NCBI GenBank assembly: GCA_036169815.1
Contig: JAVHOA010000089.1
Location: 1-34,351 of the forward strand
Origin: Hydrocurvibacter sp036169815
Lineage (GTDB): Bacteria > Campylobacterota > Campylobacteria > Campylobacterales > Sulfurimonadaceae
DNA length: 34,351 nucleotides
Direction of reading: 5' to 3'
Numbering within the stretch: position 1 is the stretch's first letter; every line of letters starts with the position of its first letter. The translations under genes were made by a program, and so were the position numbers. The notes below the pieces were generated by a model. It was not told where the DNA came from and did no database searches. It worked only from the letters and a program-made list of their open reading frames with translations. This document shows, in pieces, positions 8,179 to 15,778 of this stretch.

Positions 8179-9062
8179 TGCAAGTAGATTTGAGCGCAAA
8201 AAGTACAACAGAGATTTTGCAATGGTTTGCTAACCATACTCTCAAAGAGGGTCAAACGCTTACATGTAAGCTTTTAAACTCCGATATTGAGCGCATTGGC
8301 TACAAGGCTTTTGTGGATCTTGCGCAGATTTTTACCATGAAAATGGGTACACCTATGATGCAAGCAGATGGAGTGACACATCTGCCTTTTTACAAGTTAC
8401 ATGCAACAAACTCCTTTCATAAAGCAGAACAAAATAGTGAAAAATATGGAGTTGCAAGTGAGTTTTTCAAGATTGATAAACGCGAGCAGTTTAGTTTTTT
8501 ATACCACTTTCAAGAGGCGTTGGAGTTTGTCAATCTAAGCAGTAAACAAAAAATTTTAAACCTTGGTATCAACAAAGGTGATGAGTTTGCTGTGATGCAA
8601 ACAATGCTACCATGTAAGGAGTTTGCAGAGAAAAGATTTGTCGGAATCGATTACTCTGCTTCTGCCATTGAGTATGCGAAAAAAAGTTTTGCTTACGAAA
8701 ATGTTTTGTTTTTAGCACACGATATCAACAGCCTTGATACGCTCTCTCTTGGGCGTTTCGATCTTTTAGTCTCTATTGGAACGCTGCAAAGTAGTAACAT
8801 AGATTTTCATGCGATGTTTATGAACCTCTATCAAAATTTTCTTGAAAAAGGTGGAGCGCTGATTCTTGGATTTCCAAACTGTAGGTGGATCGATGGCGAG
8901 ATGATTTATGGAGCCAAAGCTCCAAATTATAAGTTTAATGAGATGGGATTGGTGCTCAAAGATATCTATTTTTGCAAAAAATATCTGCAACAAAAAGGGT
9001 ACCGCGTGGTTATTACAGGGAAAGATTATCTCTTTTTAAGCGCTCGAAAAATTGGGGAATAA
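8178..9062 (+). CDS. class I SAM-dependent methyltransferase
   Basis: A 294-residue protein with a Rossmann methyltransferase domain in its C-terminal two thirds. Motif I reads ILNLGINKGDE (about 147-157), followed by VGIDYSASAIEYAKK, where the acidic residue would bind the ribose of SAM, then HDINS, and FDLLVSIGTLQ as motif IV. The N-terminal 120 residues form a separate region I cannot assign. The substrate is unknown. The ATG overlaps the flgS stop (TGATG), so it is translationally coupled to the flagellar kinase. A role connected with flagella or chemotaxis is possible but only inferred from position. It carries one exact copy of the TTACATGTAA palindrome at 8260. Confidence 0.8.
   Translation: MQVDLSAKSTTEILQWFANHTLKEGQTLTCKLLNSDIERIGYKAFVDLAQIFTMKMGTPMMQADGVTHLPFYKLHATNSFHKAEQNSEKYGVASEFFKIDKREQFSFLYHFQEALEFVNLSSKQKILNLGINKGDEFAVMQTMLPCKEFAEKRFVGIDYSASAIEYAKKSFAYENVLFLAHDINSLDTLSLGRFDLLVSIGTLQSSNIDFHAMFMNLYQNFLEKGGALILGFPNCRWIDGEMIYGAKAPNYKFNEMGLVLKDIYFCKKYLQQKGYRVVITGKDYLFLSARKIGE
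8260..8269. repeat. TTACATGTAA palindrome in the methyltransferase gene
   Basis: Exact copy within CTTACATGTAAG (8259-8270), read as Leu-Thr-Cys-Lys. Confidence 0.8.
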
Positions 9063-9085
9063 AGCGCTATTTTTTTATTTTTCTC

Positions 9086-9760
9086 TTATTTATTGAACAT
9101 CAAAGAGCCGATGCGCACCATGTTTGAGCCACACGCTATGGCAAGTTCAAAATCCCCGCTCATTCCCATGGAACAAATTGAGGCACCTTTGAGCTGTGAA
9201 AAGATGTTGTGCGTGGTTTCAAAGCTTTTTTGAATGATTTTTTTATCTTCACAATGTGCACCGATACTCATCACACCTTTAAGGTTTATATGCTTACATG
9301 TAAGGGCTATTTGTTCGTAAGTTGCAAGTGCGCTTTGGGGTAAAACACCCGATTTGCTCTCTTCATAGGCGGAGTTTATCTGCAAAAGTGCATCCATCTG
9401 TGAGCCACTCTTTTCAAGACGTTTGTCGAGTTCCACAGCAAGTTCTAAGGAATCGAGCGATTGAAATAGAAACGGATCTGCTTTGATAAGATGGTTGATT
9501 TTATTTTTTTGCAGATTGCCGATAAAGTGCCACTCAAGCGGAAGTGCGCTAAGTTCTTGCGCTTTTTGTGAGAGATCTTGTACTTTGTTTTCTCCAAAAG
9601 CTCGCTGTCCAATCTCATAAAGCGCACGCACATCCGCTGCGCTTGAGTATTTACTCACGGCTACAATTTTTACAATATGGTGTCCGCTTACACCAAGTCG
9701 TGCTTTTTCTACACGCTCAATAATGGAATCAATATGGAGTTTATATTCTAATTGTGTCAT
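9086..9760 (-). CDS. YggS family pyridoxal-phosphate homeostasis protein
   Basis: A 224-residue single-domain PLP-binding protein of the YggS/PROSC (alanine-racemase N-terminal fold) family, which buffers free pyridoxal phosphate and affects amino-acid pools. Typical signatures are present: VAVSKY with Lys37 as the Schiff-base lysine, FGENKVQ, WHFIGNLQKNK, and the phosphate-binding SMGMSGDFELAI followed by RIGS near the end. It is the last gene of the run pgsA-rseP-yggS, 3 bp after rseP. The convergent methyltransferase gene ends 23 bp away. No enzyme activity is expected despite the racemase-like fold. Confidence 0.95.
   Translation of the reverse strand: MTQLEYKLHIDSIIERVEKARLGVSGHHIVKIVAVSKYSSAADVRALYEIGQRAFGENKVQDLSQKAQELSALPLEWHFIGNLQKNKINHLIKADPFLFQSLDSLELAVELDKRLEKSGSQMDALLQINSAYEESKSGVLPQSALATYEQIALTCKHINLKGVMSIGAHCEDKKIIQKSFETTHNIFSQLKGASICSMGMSGDFELAIACGSNMVRIGSLMFNK
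9294..9303. repeat. TTACATGTAA palindrome in the yggS-like gene
   Basis: Exact copy within CTTACATGTAAG (9293-9304), read on the minus strand as Leu-Thr-Cys-Lys. Confidence 0.8.
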
Positions 9761-9763
9761 TTT

Positions 9764-10822
9764 TTATCCTAAAAGTAGTCTGTTAATATCGTTGTAAAGT
9801 CCAAGGCCCATCAGTCCAAATAAAACAACCCATCCCGCAACTGTTAAGCGCACAAGTACCGTTTCGCTTGGAGCACGTTTTGTAAGAAGTTCGTAGAGAT
9901 TGAACATGATATGGCCGCCATCAAGAGCTGGAATAGGAAAAAGGTTTAAAACACCAAGATTCACAGAGATCAAGGCGGCAAAAAAGAGGACAGTCATCCA
10001 ACCTTGTGCGGTTGCATCGGATGTGATTTTAACGATGGAGATGACCCCGCCCATCTCTTTGGCAGGAACATCGCCCGTTATAAGTTTTTTGACACCTTCA
10101 AAGATCATAGTAGAAGCAAAAATAGTTTGCTCACTTGCATAAGAAAGCACTGAGAGCGGAGACAGGGAGAGCGTATGCGTGACTCCCGCACTTGCAACGC
10201 CTATCATGGGTTTATAAATATCCTCGTTGAACATACTTTTTGTTTTAGTGAGTTTTGGCGTGAGGCTTACATGTAAGAGTGTATTGCCTCGAAGGATGGT
10301 GAGATCGAGCGTTTTATCACCAGAAGCCGCGATAGTTTCTGCCATCTCTTTCCATGTTGTGATACTTACTCCATTGATGGCTTGTACTTTATCATTGGTT
10401 TGCAGGCCTGCAACTTGTGCCGCAGATGAGGGCGCGATGGCACCTAAAACGGGAGAGAGTATAGCAGGAGAACCAAGAGCGATACAAAGAAATAAAATAA
10501 AAGCCAAAATAAAGTTAGCCGCAGGACCAGCAAAGAGAATCAAGATGCGTTGTAGGGGTGTTTTTGTATTGTAACTATCTTTGTCGCAACTAAGTGCTGT
10601 AGGGTCGGCATCATCTTGACCTTTCATTTTGACATATCCCCCAAGCGGGATCATAGCGATTTGCCACTGGGTATTAAAGAGTTTAAATGAGACGATTTTT
10701 TTGCCAAAACCAATACTAAACACTTCAATATACACACCAAAAAACTTTGCAACGCTGTAATGTCCTAGCTCATGAAAAAAGATGAGTAACGACAAAACTC
10801 CAAGGGCAACAAACCAACTCAT
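9764..10822 (-). CDS. rseP: RIP metalloprotease RseP (site-2 protease)
   Basis: An intramembrane zinc protease of 352 residues. The first membrane helix carries HELGH (His17, Glu18, His21), the third zinc ligand is in the LDG motif near 300-302, and a PDZ domain lies between (about 110-200, with the GVS and AAQVAGL turns). Hydrophobic segments lie near 1-23, 95-120, 275-297 and 325-345. Site-2 proteases cut membrane-bound anti-sigma factors or remnant signal peptides. No anti-sigma partner is visible here, so a housekeeping role is as likely as a stress role. The start overlaps the pgsA stop (ATGA), so the two are translationally coupled, and yggS follows 3 bp downstream. Confidence 0.95.
   Translation of the reverse strand: MSWFVALGVLSLLIFFHELGHYSVAKFFGVYIEVFSIGFGKKIVSFKLFNTQWQIAMIPLGGYVKMKGQDDADPTALSCDKDSYNTKTPLQRILILFAGPAANFILAFILFLCIALGSPAILSPVLGAIAPSSAAQVAGLQTNDKVQAINGVSITTWKEMAETIAASGDKTLDLTILRGNTLLHVSLTPKLTKTKSMFNEDIYKPMIGVASAGVTHTLSLSPLSVLSYASEQTIFASTMIFEGVKKLITGDVPAKEMGGVISIVKITSDATAQGWMTVLFFAALISVNLGVLNLFPIPALDGGHIMFNLYELLTKRAPSETVLVRLTVAGWVVLFGLMGLGLYNDINRLLLG
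10267..10276. repeat. TTACATGTAA palindrome in rseP
   Basis: Exact copy within CTTACATGTAAG (10266-10277), read on the minus strand as Leu-His-Val-Ser in the PDZ region. Confidence 0.8.
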
Positions 10823-11373
10823 GCAACATCCTTTCTTAAAATAGCACTTTTAAAGCTCCAAACATACTCAAGCCCTGAGTAGATTGTAAGAGCGACTGCG
10901 ACCCATAAAAGTTCGACTCCAAATGGCCAGTGCATCAGCATAAAGCCAATTGCAATCATCTGAAAAACTGTTTTTACTTTTCCAGAAAACGAGGCTTTGA
11001 CACTGATATTTTCACTTACAGCCACTGTACGAAGTGCCGTAATAAAGAGTTCACGAATGATAATAATATAAATAGCCCAAACAGAAGCAACGCCCATCAT
11101 CATCAAACCTAAAAAGGCAGCGATGGTAAGCATCTTGTCAGCGAGCGGGTCAATGATGGCGCCTAGCATTGTGGATTGGTTCCATTCTCTTGCGATGAAG
11201 CCATCAAAAAAGTCAGTGACGGAGGCAAGCACAAACAAAAGTGCAGCGGTGTAGTAGTTCCAACTGATATCAACCCCATTTTGTGTAAAGGTTTGCGGGT
11301 TTAAAATAACCCAAAACATGATGGGAGCGAGTAAAATACGTAGTGTGGCTAAAAGATTTGGCAGATTTAACAA
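10819..11373 (-). CDS. pgsA: CDP-diacylglycerol-glycerol-3-phosphate 3-phosphatidyltransferase
   Basis: This inner-membrane enzyme makes phosphatidylglycerol phosphate, the first committed step to phosphatidylglycerol. The 184-residue product has several membrane helices and the complete CDP-alcohol phosphatidyltransferase motif: Asp54, Asp57, Gly58, Ala61, Arg62, Gly71, Asp75 and Asp79 at the required spacing. The N-terminal NLPNLLATLR is typical of PgsA. The start codon is TTG: AAAGGA (11379-11384) sits 5 bp upstream and no ATG is available before the conserved N-terminus. It is the first gene of pgsA-rseP-yggS. A TAGAAT at about 11405-11410 (minus strand) could be its -10 box. Confidence 0.94.
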   Translation of the reverse strand: MLNLPNLLATLRILLAPIMFWVILNPQTFTQNGVDISWNYYTAALLFVLASVTDFFDGFIAREWNQSTMLGAIIDPLADKMLTIAAFLGLMMMGVASVWAIYIIIIRELFITALRTVAVSENISVKASFSGKVKTVFQMIAIGFMLMHWPFGVELLWVAVALTIYSGLEYVWSFKSAILRKDVA

Positions 11374-11486
11374 AAAAGTCCTTTGATACTTTTGAATGGA
11401 GCAATTCTAGCTAGTTCTTACTTATTTGGACTTGATGTAGCGGGTTTGGGACAAAGCTTTTAGAATACTTTGCCCTGCCAAAAGTT

Positions 11487-12944
11487 TTAGAGTTTGATAT
11501 GAGGATTTGCTTCTTTGACCATAGTGTTAAGAAGTCTGAAAAGTTCAAGAGAGCTTGTTTCCATCTCTGCCATATTATTTGTTATTTTTTCAAAACTTTC
11601 TTGTCGTAAACAAGATCCATTTTGTGTACATGTAACGGTTCCTAAAACAAGTTCATGCACTTTTGCATGCGGGCGTTCCATCTCTTTGTATGCATTGGTG
11701 TGACCAAAAAGTTTTTTACCTTCACCTTCGTAGTACCATTTGCCCATTCTACAGCTATGGTGCCCTACTATTTTTGCAGCTCTCTCTTTATCTTCGGCGA
11801 GTATTGTGGAGTATGCAACGTGTTTGAAAACAATATGATCCACTTTTACAAGGGTTGCATACAGTGAGTTATCGATGAGTTTTGAAATATCTGCTGTTTT
11901 TGCGACAGTGCTTGAAAACTCCTCAATAACATTTTCAAAATTATTTACATTTTCTTGAGAATCAGATGCTAACGTACTCATATCTTCAGAGCCTGTGAGA
12001 ATGTCATTTGCTTCTTGTTTGAGTGTTTGAAGAGTCATAGAGATCTCTTGAGTTGCTTTTTGCGTACGTTCTGCAAGTTTTCTGACCTCATCTGCAACCA
12101 CCGCAAAACCACGTCCATGCTCCCCGGCGCGCGCTGCTTCTATGGCGGCGTTGAGTGCTAAAAGATTTGTTTGATCTGCAATATCTTTGATGAGACTTGC
12201 AATTGTGCTAATCTCATTTGTTCTTTCATTGAGAGAAACGATTGCTGTGTTGGAGTTTGCTATCAATTGAAGCAGTTGCTCAATATTGTTTACAATAGTG
12301 GTAACACTCTGGTGCGTTTGGACCACTTTATCTGCCGTCTGTGTTGCAACATCGGTGATTATTTTTGATAAGTTGGTATTGTTTAAAATATCTGCTTGTA
12401 TGACGGCAAGACCGCTTGCAATCCCACCGCTATTTTTTTCAAATTGCGCTGATAATTCAGAGCGCATTTTTCCGTTGTAAGAGTCTGCAATTGCTGCAAG
12501 CGAACGGTTTAAAAAAGGAACTGCGTGCGAAAAATCTCCTTTATATCCATCTGCAAAAATAATTCTTTGTGAGTTCCCAATATTTGCAGCTTCAATACCA
12601 GCTTGGATGTCACGCATGATTTGCTCAACTTGATCGAGCATATCATTAACACCCCATGCAATCCCTTGCATTACATGTTTTTCATCTATATAGGTGACAC
12701 GGTCTGAGAGAATGCCTTTGCCAGCTTTTGCTAAGACATCACGTATTTGACGGATAAGCTCATCTTGAAAAATTTTTTCACACGCACCTTGCTCTGGGAT
12801 AAAGAGCCCCGCAATAATGAGAACAAAAAGAAGCAAAGCAAAAAGTGAAGAAACATATATCCCAAGTGCGAGGGTCCCAATGGAAGCTATAAGAAGATAG
12901 AGCAGGGTTTGTTTATTGTTGAAGGCTGAGGACAAATTGGTCAT
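11487..12944 (-). CDS. methyl-accepting chemotaxis protein with C-terminal CZB domain (CetA-like partner of the PAS protein)
   Basis: A 485-residue chemoreceptor. Two closely spaced membrane helices (about 13-31 and 34-50) leave almost no periplasmic sensor. A HAMP/linker-like region leads to the signalling hairpin, whose tip reads IADQTNLLALNAA... to about 296. The C-terminus is a chemoreceptor zinc-binding (CZB) domain: His370, Cys398 in HHSCRMGKWYY, and His426/His430. Lacking a sensor of its own, it probably receives its signal from the FAD-PAS protein encoded just upstream, as CetA does from CetB in C. jejuni energy taxis, while the CZB domain adds a zinc- or oxidant-sensitive input. Its ATG lies inside the end of the PAS gene (about 30-bp overlap) behind AAGGAA (12951-12956). 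Confidence 0.9.
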   Translation of the reverse strand: MTNLSSAFNNKQTLLYLLIASIGTLALGIYVSSLFALLLFVLIIAGLFIPEQGACEKIFQDELIRQIRDVLAKAGKGILSDRVTYIDEKHVMQGIAWGVNDMLDQVEQIMRDIQAGIEAANIGNSQRIIFADGYKGDFSHAVPFLNRSLAAIADSYNGKMRSELSAQFEKNSGGIASGLAVIQADILNNTNLSKIITDVATQTADKVVQTHQSVTTIVNNIEQLLQLIANSNTAIVSLNERTNEISTIASLIKDIADQTNLLALNAAIEAARAGEHGRGFAVVADEVRKLAERTQKATQEISMTLQTLKQEANDILTGSEDMSTLASDSQENVNNFENVIEEFSSTVAKTADISKLIDNSLYATLVKVDHIVFKHVAYSTILAEDKERAAKIVGHHSCRMGKWYYEGEGKKLFGHTNAYKEMERPHAKVHELVLGTVTCTQNGSCLRQESFEKITNNMAEMETSSLELFRLLNTMVKEANPHIKL

Positions 12945-13422
12945 AATCGATTCCTTGATTTTTAAGTGTAGTTTCTAGTAGTTTGTTTGAAGCTTCTATA
13001 CCACCGCTTCTTTCTGCATTGAGAAGGTCTCGGTAAAGATTTGGAATCACTTCCATCGCTTTGCGGCTTGGTTTTCTGCGAACGGAGTGAAAATCGCGAA
13101 TCGTTCCATTTTCATCTACAGTTGCTGTGACATTGGCGTAAACCCAGTAGTAAGATCCATCACTACAAAGATTTTTAACATAAGCAAAAATCTCTTGTTT
13201 CTTTTGAATGCGCTCCCATAAAAGTTTAAAAACAATCTTTGGCATATCGGCATGGCGCAATATAGAGTGGGGTTGTCCAAGAAGCTCGGACTCTTCATAA
13301 CCAGATATTTTTATAAATATCTTATTTCCATAGATGATTTTACCCTTAGTATCTGTTTTTGAAACAATAAAGTCACCTTGTTGTAAAGATTTTTCATTAT
13401 TTGTAGGCATTGGTTTTTTCAT
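12913..13422 (-). CDS. Aer/CetB-like FAD-binding PAS protein
   Basis: A soluble single-PAS protein of 169 residues from this start. The core resembles the Aer/CetB redox-sensing PAS: SGYEESELLGQPH, then LRHADMP, whose Arg56, His57 and Asp59 match the FAD-binding residues of Aer, and YYWVYANV with Trp93. These proteins report respiratory redox state to a chemoreceptor, here most likely the overlapping downstream gene. An upstream ATG at 13446 would add 8 residues. I prefer 13422 because AAGGAG (13429-13434) sits 6 bp before it, and a TATAAT (13445-13450) overlaps the upstream ATG, which would leave that ATG outside the transcript. The gene is divergent from a small c-type cytochrome gene. Confidence 0.9.
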   Translation of the reverse strand: MKKPMPTNNEKSLQQGDFIVSKTDTKGKIIYGNKIFIKISGYEESELLGQPHSILRHADMPKIVFKLLWERIQKKQEIFAYVKNLCSDGSYYWVYANVTATVDENGTIRDFHSVRRKPSRKAMEVIPNLYRDLLNAERSGGIEASNKLLETTLKNQGIDYDQFVLSLQQ

Positions 13423-13444
13423 ACGTTTCTCCTTGATTGCATCC

Positions 13445-13450
13445 ATTATA
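13445..13450 (-). promoter_or_regulatory. -10 box of the PAS/chemoreceptor operon
   Basis: A consensus TATAAT on the minus strand predicts transcription from about 13438, downstream of the first possible ATG (13446) and upstream of the preferred one (13422). Confidence 0.5.
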
Positions 13451-13638
13451 TGGCATGTTTGCTGTAATAAATATTCTTTTTAACGTACATTCTATTAGAA
13501 AAAATAATATGTAACTTTTTGTAATTATTTTGTGATATCTTAAACAAAGTTGAGTTTAAATATTTAGATTTTATTGATAAAATTTTTCTTTAATAGTAAT
13601 TTTGATAGCATACACCTATAAAAAAAGTAAGGATAATT

Positions 13639-14025
13639 ATGAAAAAAATAGTCATGAGTGTTGTTTTGGTAGCGACTTTAAGCGCAGCAGAAAATGTTGC
13701 AGCAAGTATGAAAGAGATGAGAGATGGCTTAGTTCAAGTGCAAGATGGTTTTTTATATAACAGTAAAACATCGATTCTTGATGGAATCAAAAAAATCAAA
13801 ACAGCAAATGCTGTTTTTCATGATGAAAAATCTGCTTCATCTTTTTTACCTCAAGATAAAAAGAAATACTCTAAAATGGCGTATTTAAGCACCAAAAATT
13901 TAAATATGTATCTTTCAACAATGAAAGAGAGTGTTGAGAGTGGTAGTATCGTAAGTGCATCAGATGCGTACTCCGGCGTAGTTCATAGCTGTACTCATTG
14001 TCACGCAATCACAAGAAGCTGGTGA
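13639..14025 (+). CDS. small periplasmic c-type cytochrome (class II-like)
   Basis: A 128-residue exported protein with a signal peptide (about 1-17, ending ATLSAA), a mostly helical charged middle, and a single haem-binding Cys118-x-x-Cys121-His122 only a few residues from the C-terminus. A C-terminal CxxCH on a small helical protein is the layout of class II cytochromes (c' or c-556), which carry electrons or bind gases in the periplasm. Which of these applies cannot be told, since the axial ligand on the first helix is not certain (several Met candidates, such as in SMKEM). The start is supported by AAGGA (13629-13633). It is divergent from the redox-taxis pair and ends at a structured repeat. 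Confidence 0.85.
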   Translation: MKKIVMSVVLVATLSAAENVAASMKEMRDGLVQVQDGFLYNSKTSILDGIKKIKTANAVFHDEKSASSFLPQDKKKYSKMAYLSTKNLNMYLSTMKESVESGSIVSASDAYSGVVHSCTHCHAITRSW

Positions 14026-14059
14026 GAAAAATCTATTTTTCGTAGCTTCAGGGGGTTGT

Positions 14060-14106
14060 AGGGACTTTAGCCCCTGCCACTTAAACAGACTTTGTTCGCT
14101 TAAGTG
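14060..14106. repeat. structured intergenic repeat, copy B
   Basis: Begins GGGACTTTAGCCCC, continues GCCACTT, then forms an imperfect stem-loop (14078-14106) with CACTTAA pairing to TTAAGTG. It matches copy A at 2077-2122 in sequence and architecture. It fills the gap between two convergent genes and could act as a bidirectional 3'-end structure, though no clean T-tract follows. Confidence 0.6.
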
Positions 14107-14114
14107 TATTTTAT

Positions 14115-14882
14115 CTATTGAAATGTAGTTCCCCCATCTATCACAACCGTTTGTCCTGTCATCCATGAAGCTGCATCGGAGCATAAAAAGAGACAAGCAC
14201 CCGTGAGATCCTCAGCTTCACCCATACGGCTTAGTGGCGAGCGTTTGACAACTTCCTTTTTGACCTCTTCATAGTTAGGAAATGCTTTGAGTGCATCGGT
14301 ATCGATTGGACCGCCGCTTACTGCATTGACACGAATCCCTTTTTCACCAAGCTCTGCGGCGGCGTAACGCACCATCGCTTCCACTGCTGCTTTGTTTGTT
14401 CCATGACCTGCATAGTTTGGTGTATAAACAAGATTTCCAGTTGAACTCATACTAATGATGCTTCCTCCGCCAACTTTTTCCATACGTTTTGCTGCTTCTT
14501 GCGCACCTACAACAAAGGCATCGACGGTTGCAATGTAGATATTGTTTAAACCTTTTGGTTTGAGGCGCATAAATGGACCAAAACCACCCACAACTGCGCG
14601 TCCTGAGATGATGGCATTGGAGATAAAAAAGTCAAGTCTATTGAAATCTTCATCAAAAAGAGTAAACACATCTTTATATGTTTCGGGCTCTAAAATATTT
14701 AAAAGATAGGCTTTTGCTTGAATGCCATATTTGGCTTCAACATCAGCGACAATCGTATTTGCACTCTCTACACTTGAGGCATACGTAAAAGCAACATTAC
14801 ACCCTTTTTCTGCAAATGCATACACAATTGCTTTTCCAATTCCACGCGTTCCGCCACTTATAAAGAGAGTTTTGCCTTGCAT
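14115..14882 (-). CDS. SDR oxidoreductase, FabL-like enoyl-ACP reductase
   Basis: A 255-residue short-chain dehydrogenase/reductase. The nucleotide-binding glycine motif is SGGTRGIG (9-16) and the catalytic pair is Tyr157-x6-Lys164 (YAGHGTNK). The six-residue spacing, instead of the common YxxxK, marks the enoyl-ACP reductase type (FabI/FabL), and the TRGIG motif is closer to FabL, so it probably reduces enoyl-ACP in fatty-acid elongation. It ends VVIDGG, typical of the family. The start follows AAGGA located within the end of dapA, 1 bp upstream of this gene, so it is the last gene of the pyrD-M16-dapA-SDR operon. A different SDR substrate cannot be excluded. Confidence 0.82.
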   Translation of the reverse strand: MQGKTLFISGGTRGIGKAIVYAFAEKGCNVAFTYASSVESANTIVADVEAKYGIQAKAYLLNILEPETYKDVFTLFDEDFNRLDFFISNAIISGRAVVGGFGPFMRLKPKGLNNIYIATVDAFVVGAQEAAKRMEKVGGGSIISMSSTGNLVYTPNYAGHGTNKAAVEAMVRYAAAELGEKGIRVNAVSGGPIDTDALKAFPNYEEVKKEVVKRSPLSRMGEAEDLTGACLFLCSDAASWMTGQTVVIDGGTTFQ

Positions 14883-14883
14883 C

Positions 14884-15777
14884 TTATAATCCTTTTATCG
14901 TATAGTTTTTCATAACAGCTTCAAGTTTTTTCATATTTTCAGCGCTTGGAGCCACAAGAGGAAGTCTGTACTCTAAAGTGTCGATAAGTCCTGCAATATA
15001 CATAGCGGCTTTTATCATAATGGGATTTGACTCAATAAAAAGCACTTTATTGATGGGGAAGAGCATATCGTTAATCGCTTTTGCTGCTTTAAAATCTCCT
15101 GCGAGTGCAAGTCTAACAAGCTGACTTTTTAAGTCAGGAAGCAAGTTGCTTGTCACAGAAGTGATTCCCGCACCGCCATTTGCAAGGATTGGAAAATCGA
15201 TAGCATCGTCGCCACTAAAGACTTTAAGCTCTGGTCTGCGTGAGAGAAGTTCGACAGTTCGCTCAATACTTCCAGTGGCTTCTTTTATCCCGTAAATATT
15301 TTTCACATCATCAAAAAGTCGAATCACTGTATCGGCTCCAATATCCACACCTGTGCGTCCAGGGACATTGTAAAGCACAAAGGGAATGTCACTCACAGAC
15401 TCAGCAATGGCTTTATAGTGTTGGTATAAACCCTCTTGGGATGGTTTGACATAGTAGGGCGCGACTGAAAAGATAGCATCAACGCCGCACTCTTGGGCTG
15501 TTTTTGCTGTGAGTATCGCTTCTGCTGTTGCATTGCTTCCTGCACCTGCAAGCACTTTTGTTTTTGTGCCACGGCAGACTGCTACTGCAATCTCCATGCA
15601 TCTTCTATCTTCATCATGTGTAAGTGTTGCACTCTCTCCCGTTGTTCCCACAGGACACACCGCATCGATACCATTGTTGATCTGTCTTTGTATAAGTTTG
15701 GCATAAGAATCTTCATCAAGTTTTCCATTTTTAAATGGGGTAATGAGTGCGGTTGTTGAACCAGTTACAAGTTTCAT
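14884..15777 (-). CDS. dapA: 4-hydroxy-tetrahydrodipicolinate synthase
   Basis: DapA condenses pyruvate with aspartate semialdehyde, the first step of lysine and meso-diaminopimelate synthesis, and so feeds peptidoglycan. At 297 residues it has a normal length and a TIM-barrel signature: Thr45 and Thr46 in GTTGESA, Tyr136 in LYNVPGRTG, Arg141, and the Schiff-base Lys165 in YGIKEATG. All align with the E. coli active site (Thr44, Thr45, Tyr133, Arg138, Lys161). GAGGAC lies 8 bp before the ATG. It is one base from the M16 gene upstream and one base from the SDR gene downstream. Together with ddl, murF and murJ it makes the window rich in cell-wall genes. Confidence 0.97.
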   Translation of the reverse strand: MKLVTGSTTALITPFKNGKLDEDSYAKLIQRQINNGIDAVCPVGTTGESATLTHDEDRRCMEIAVAVCRGTKTKVLAGAGSNATAEAILTAKTAQECGVDAIFSVAPYYVKPSQEGLYQHYKAIAESVSDIPFVLYNVPGRTGVDIGADTVIRLFDDVKNIYGIKEATGSIERTVELLSRRPELKVFSGDDAIDFPILANGGAGITSVTSNLLPDLKSQLVRLALAGDFKAAKAINDMLFPINKVLFIESNPIMIKAAMYIAGLIDTLEYRLPLVAPSAENMKKLEAVMKNYTIKGL

Positions 15778-15778
15778 A

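Noticed and set aside
8605..8618. CTACCATGTAAG as another palindrome copy
   Set aside because: Only the right half matches; the left half is shifted by one base, so it was not counted.
9063..9085. T-rich convergent gap as a terminator
   Set aside because: It has a T-run, but AGCGCT is the only symmetric piece and no stable stem can be drawn.
12669..12678. TTACATGTTT in the chemoreceptor gene as a degenerate palindrome copy
   Set aside because: It lacks the right-hand half of the palindrome and breaks the TACATGTA core, so it was not counted.
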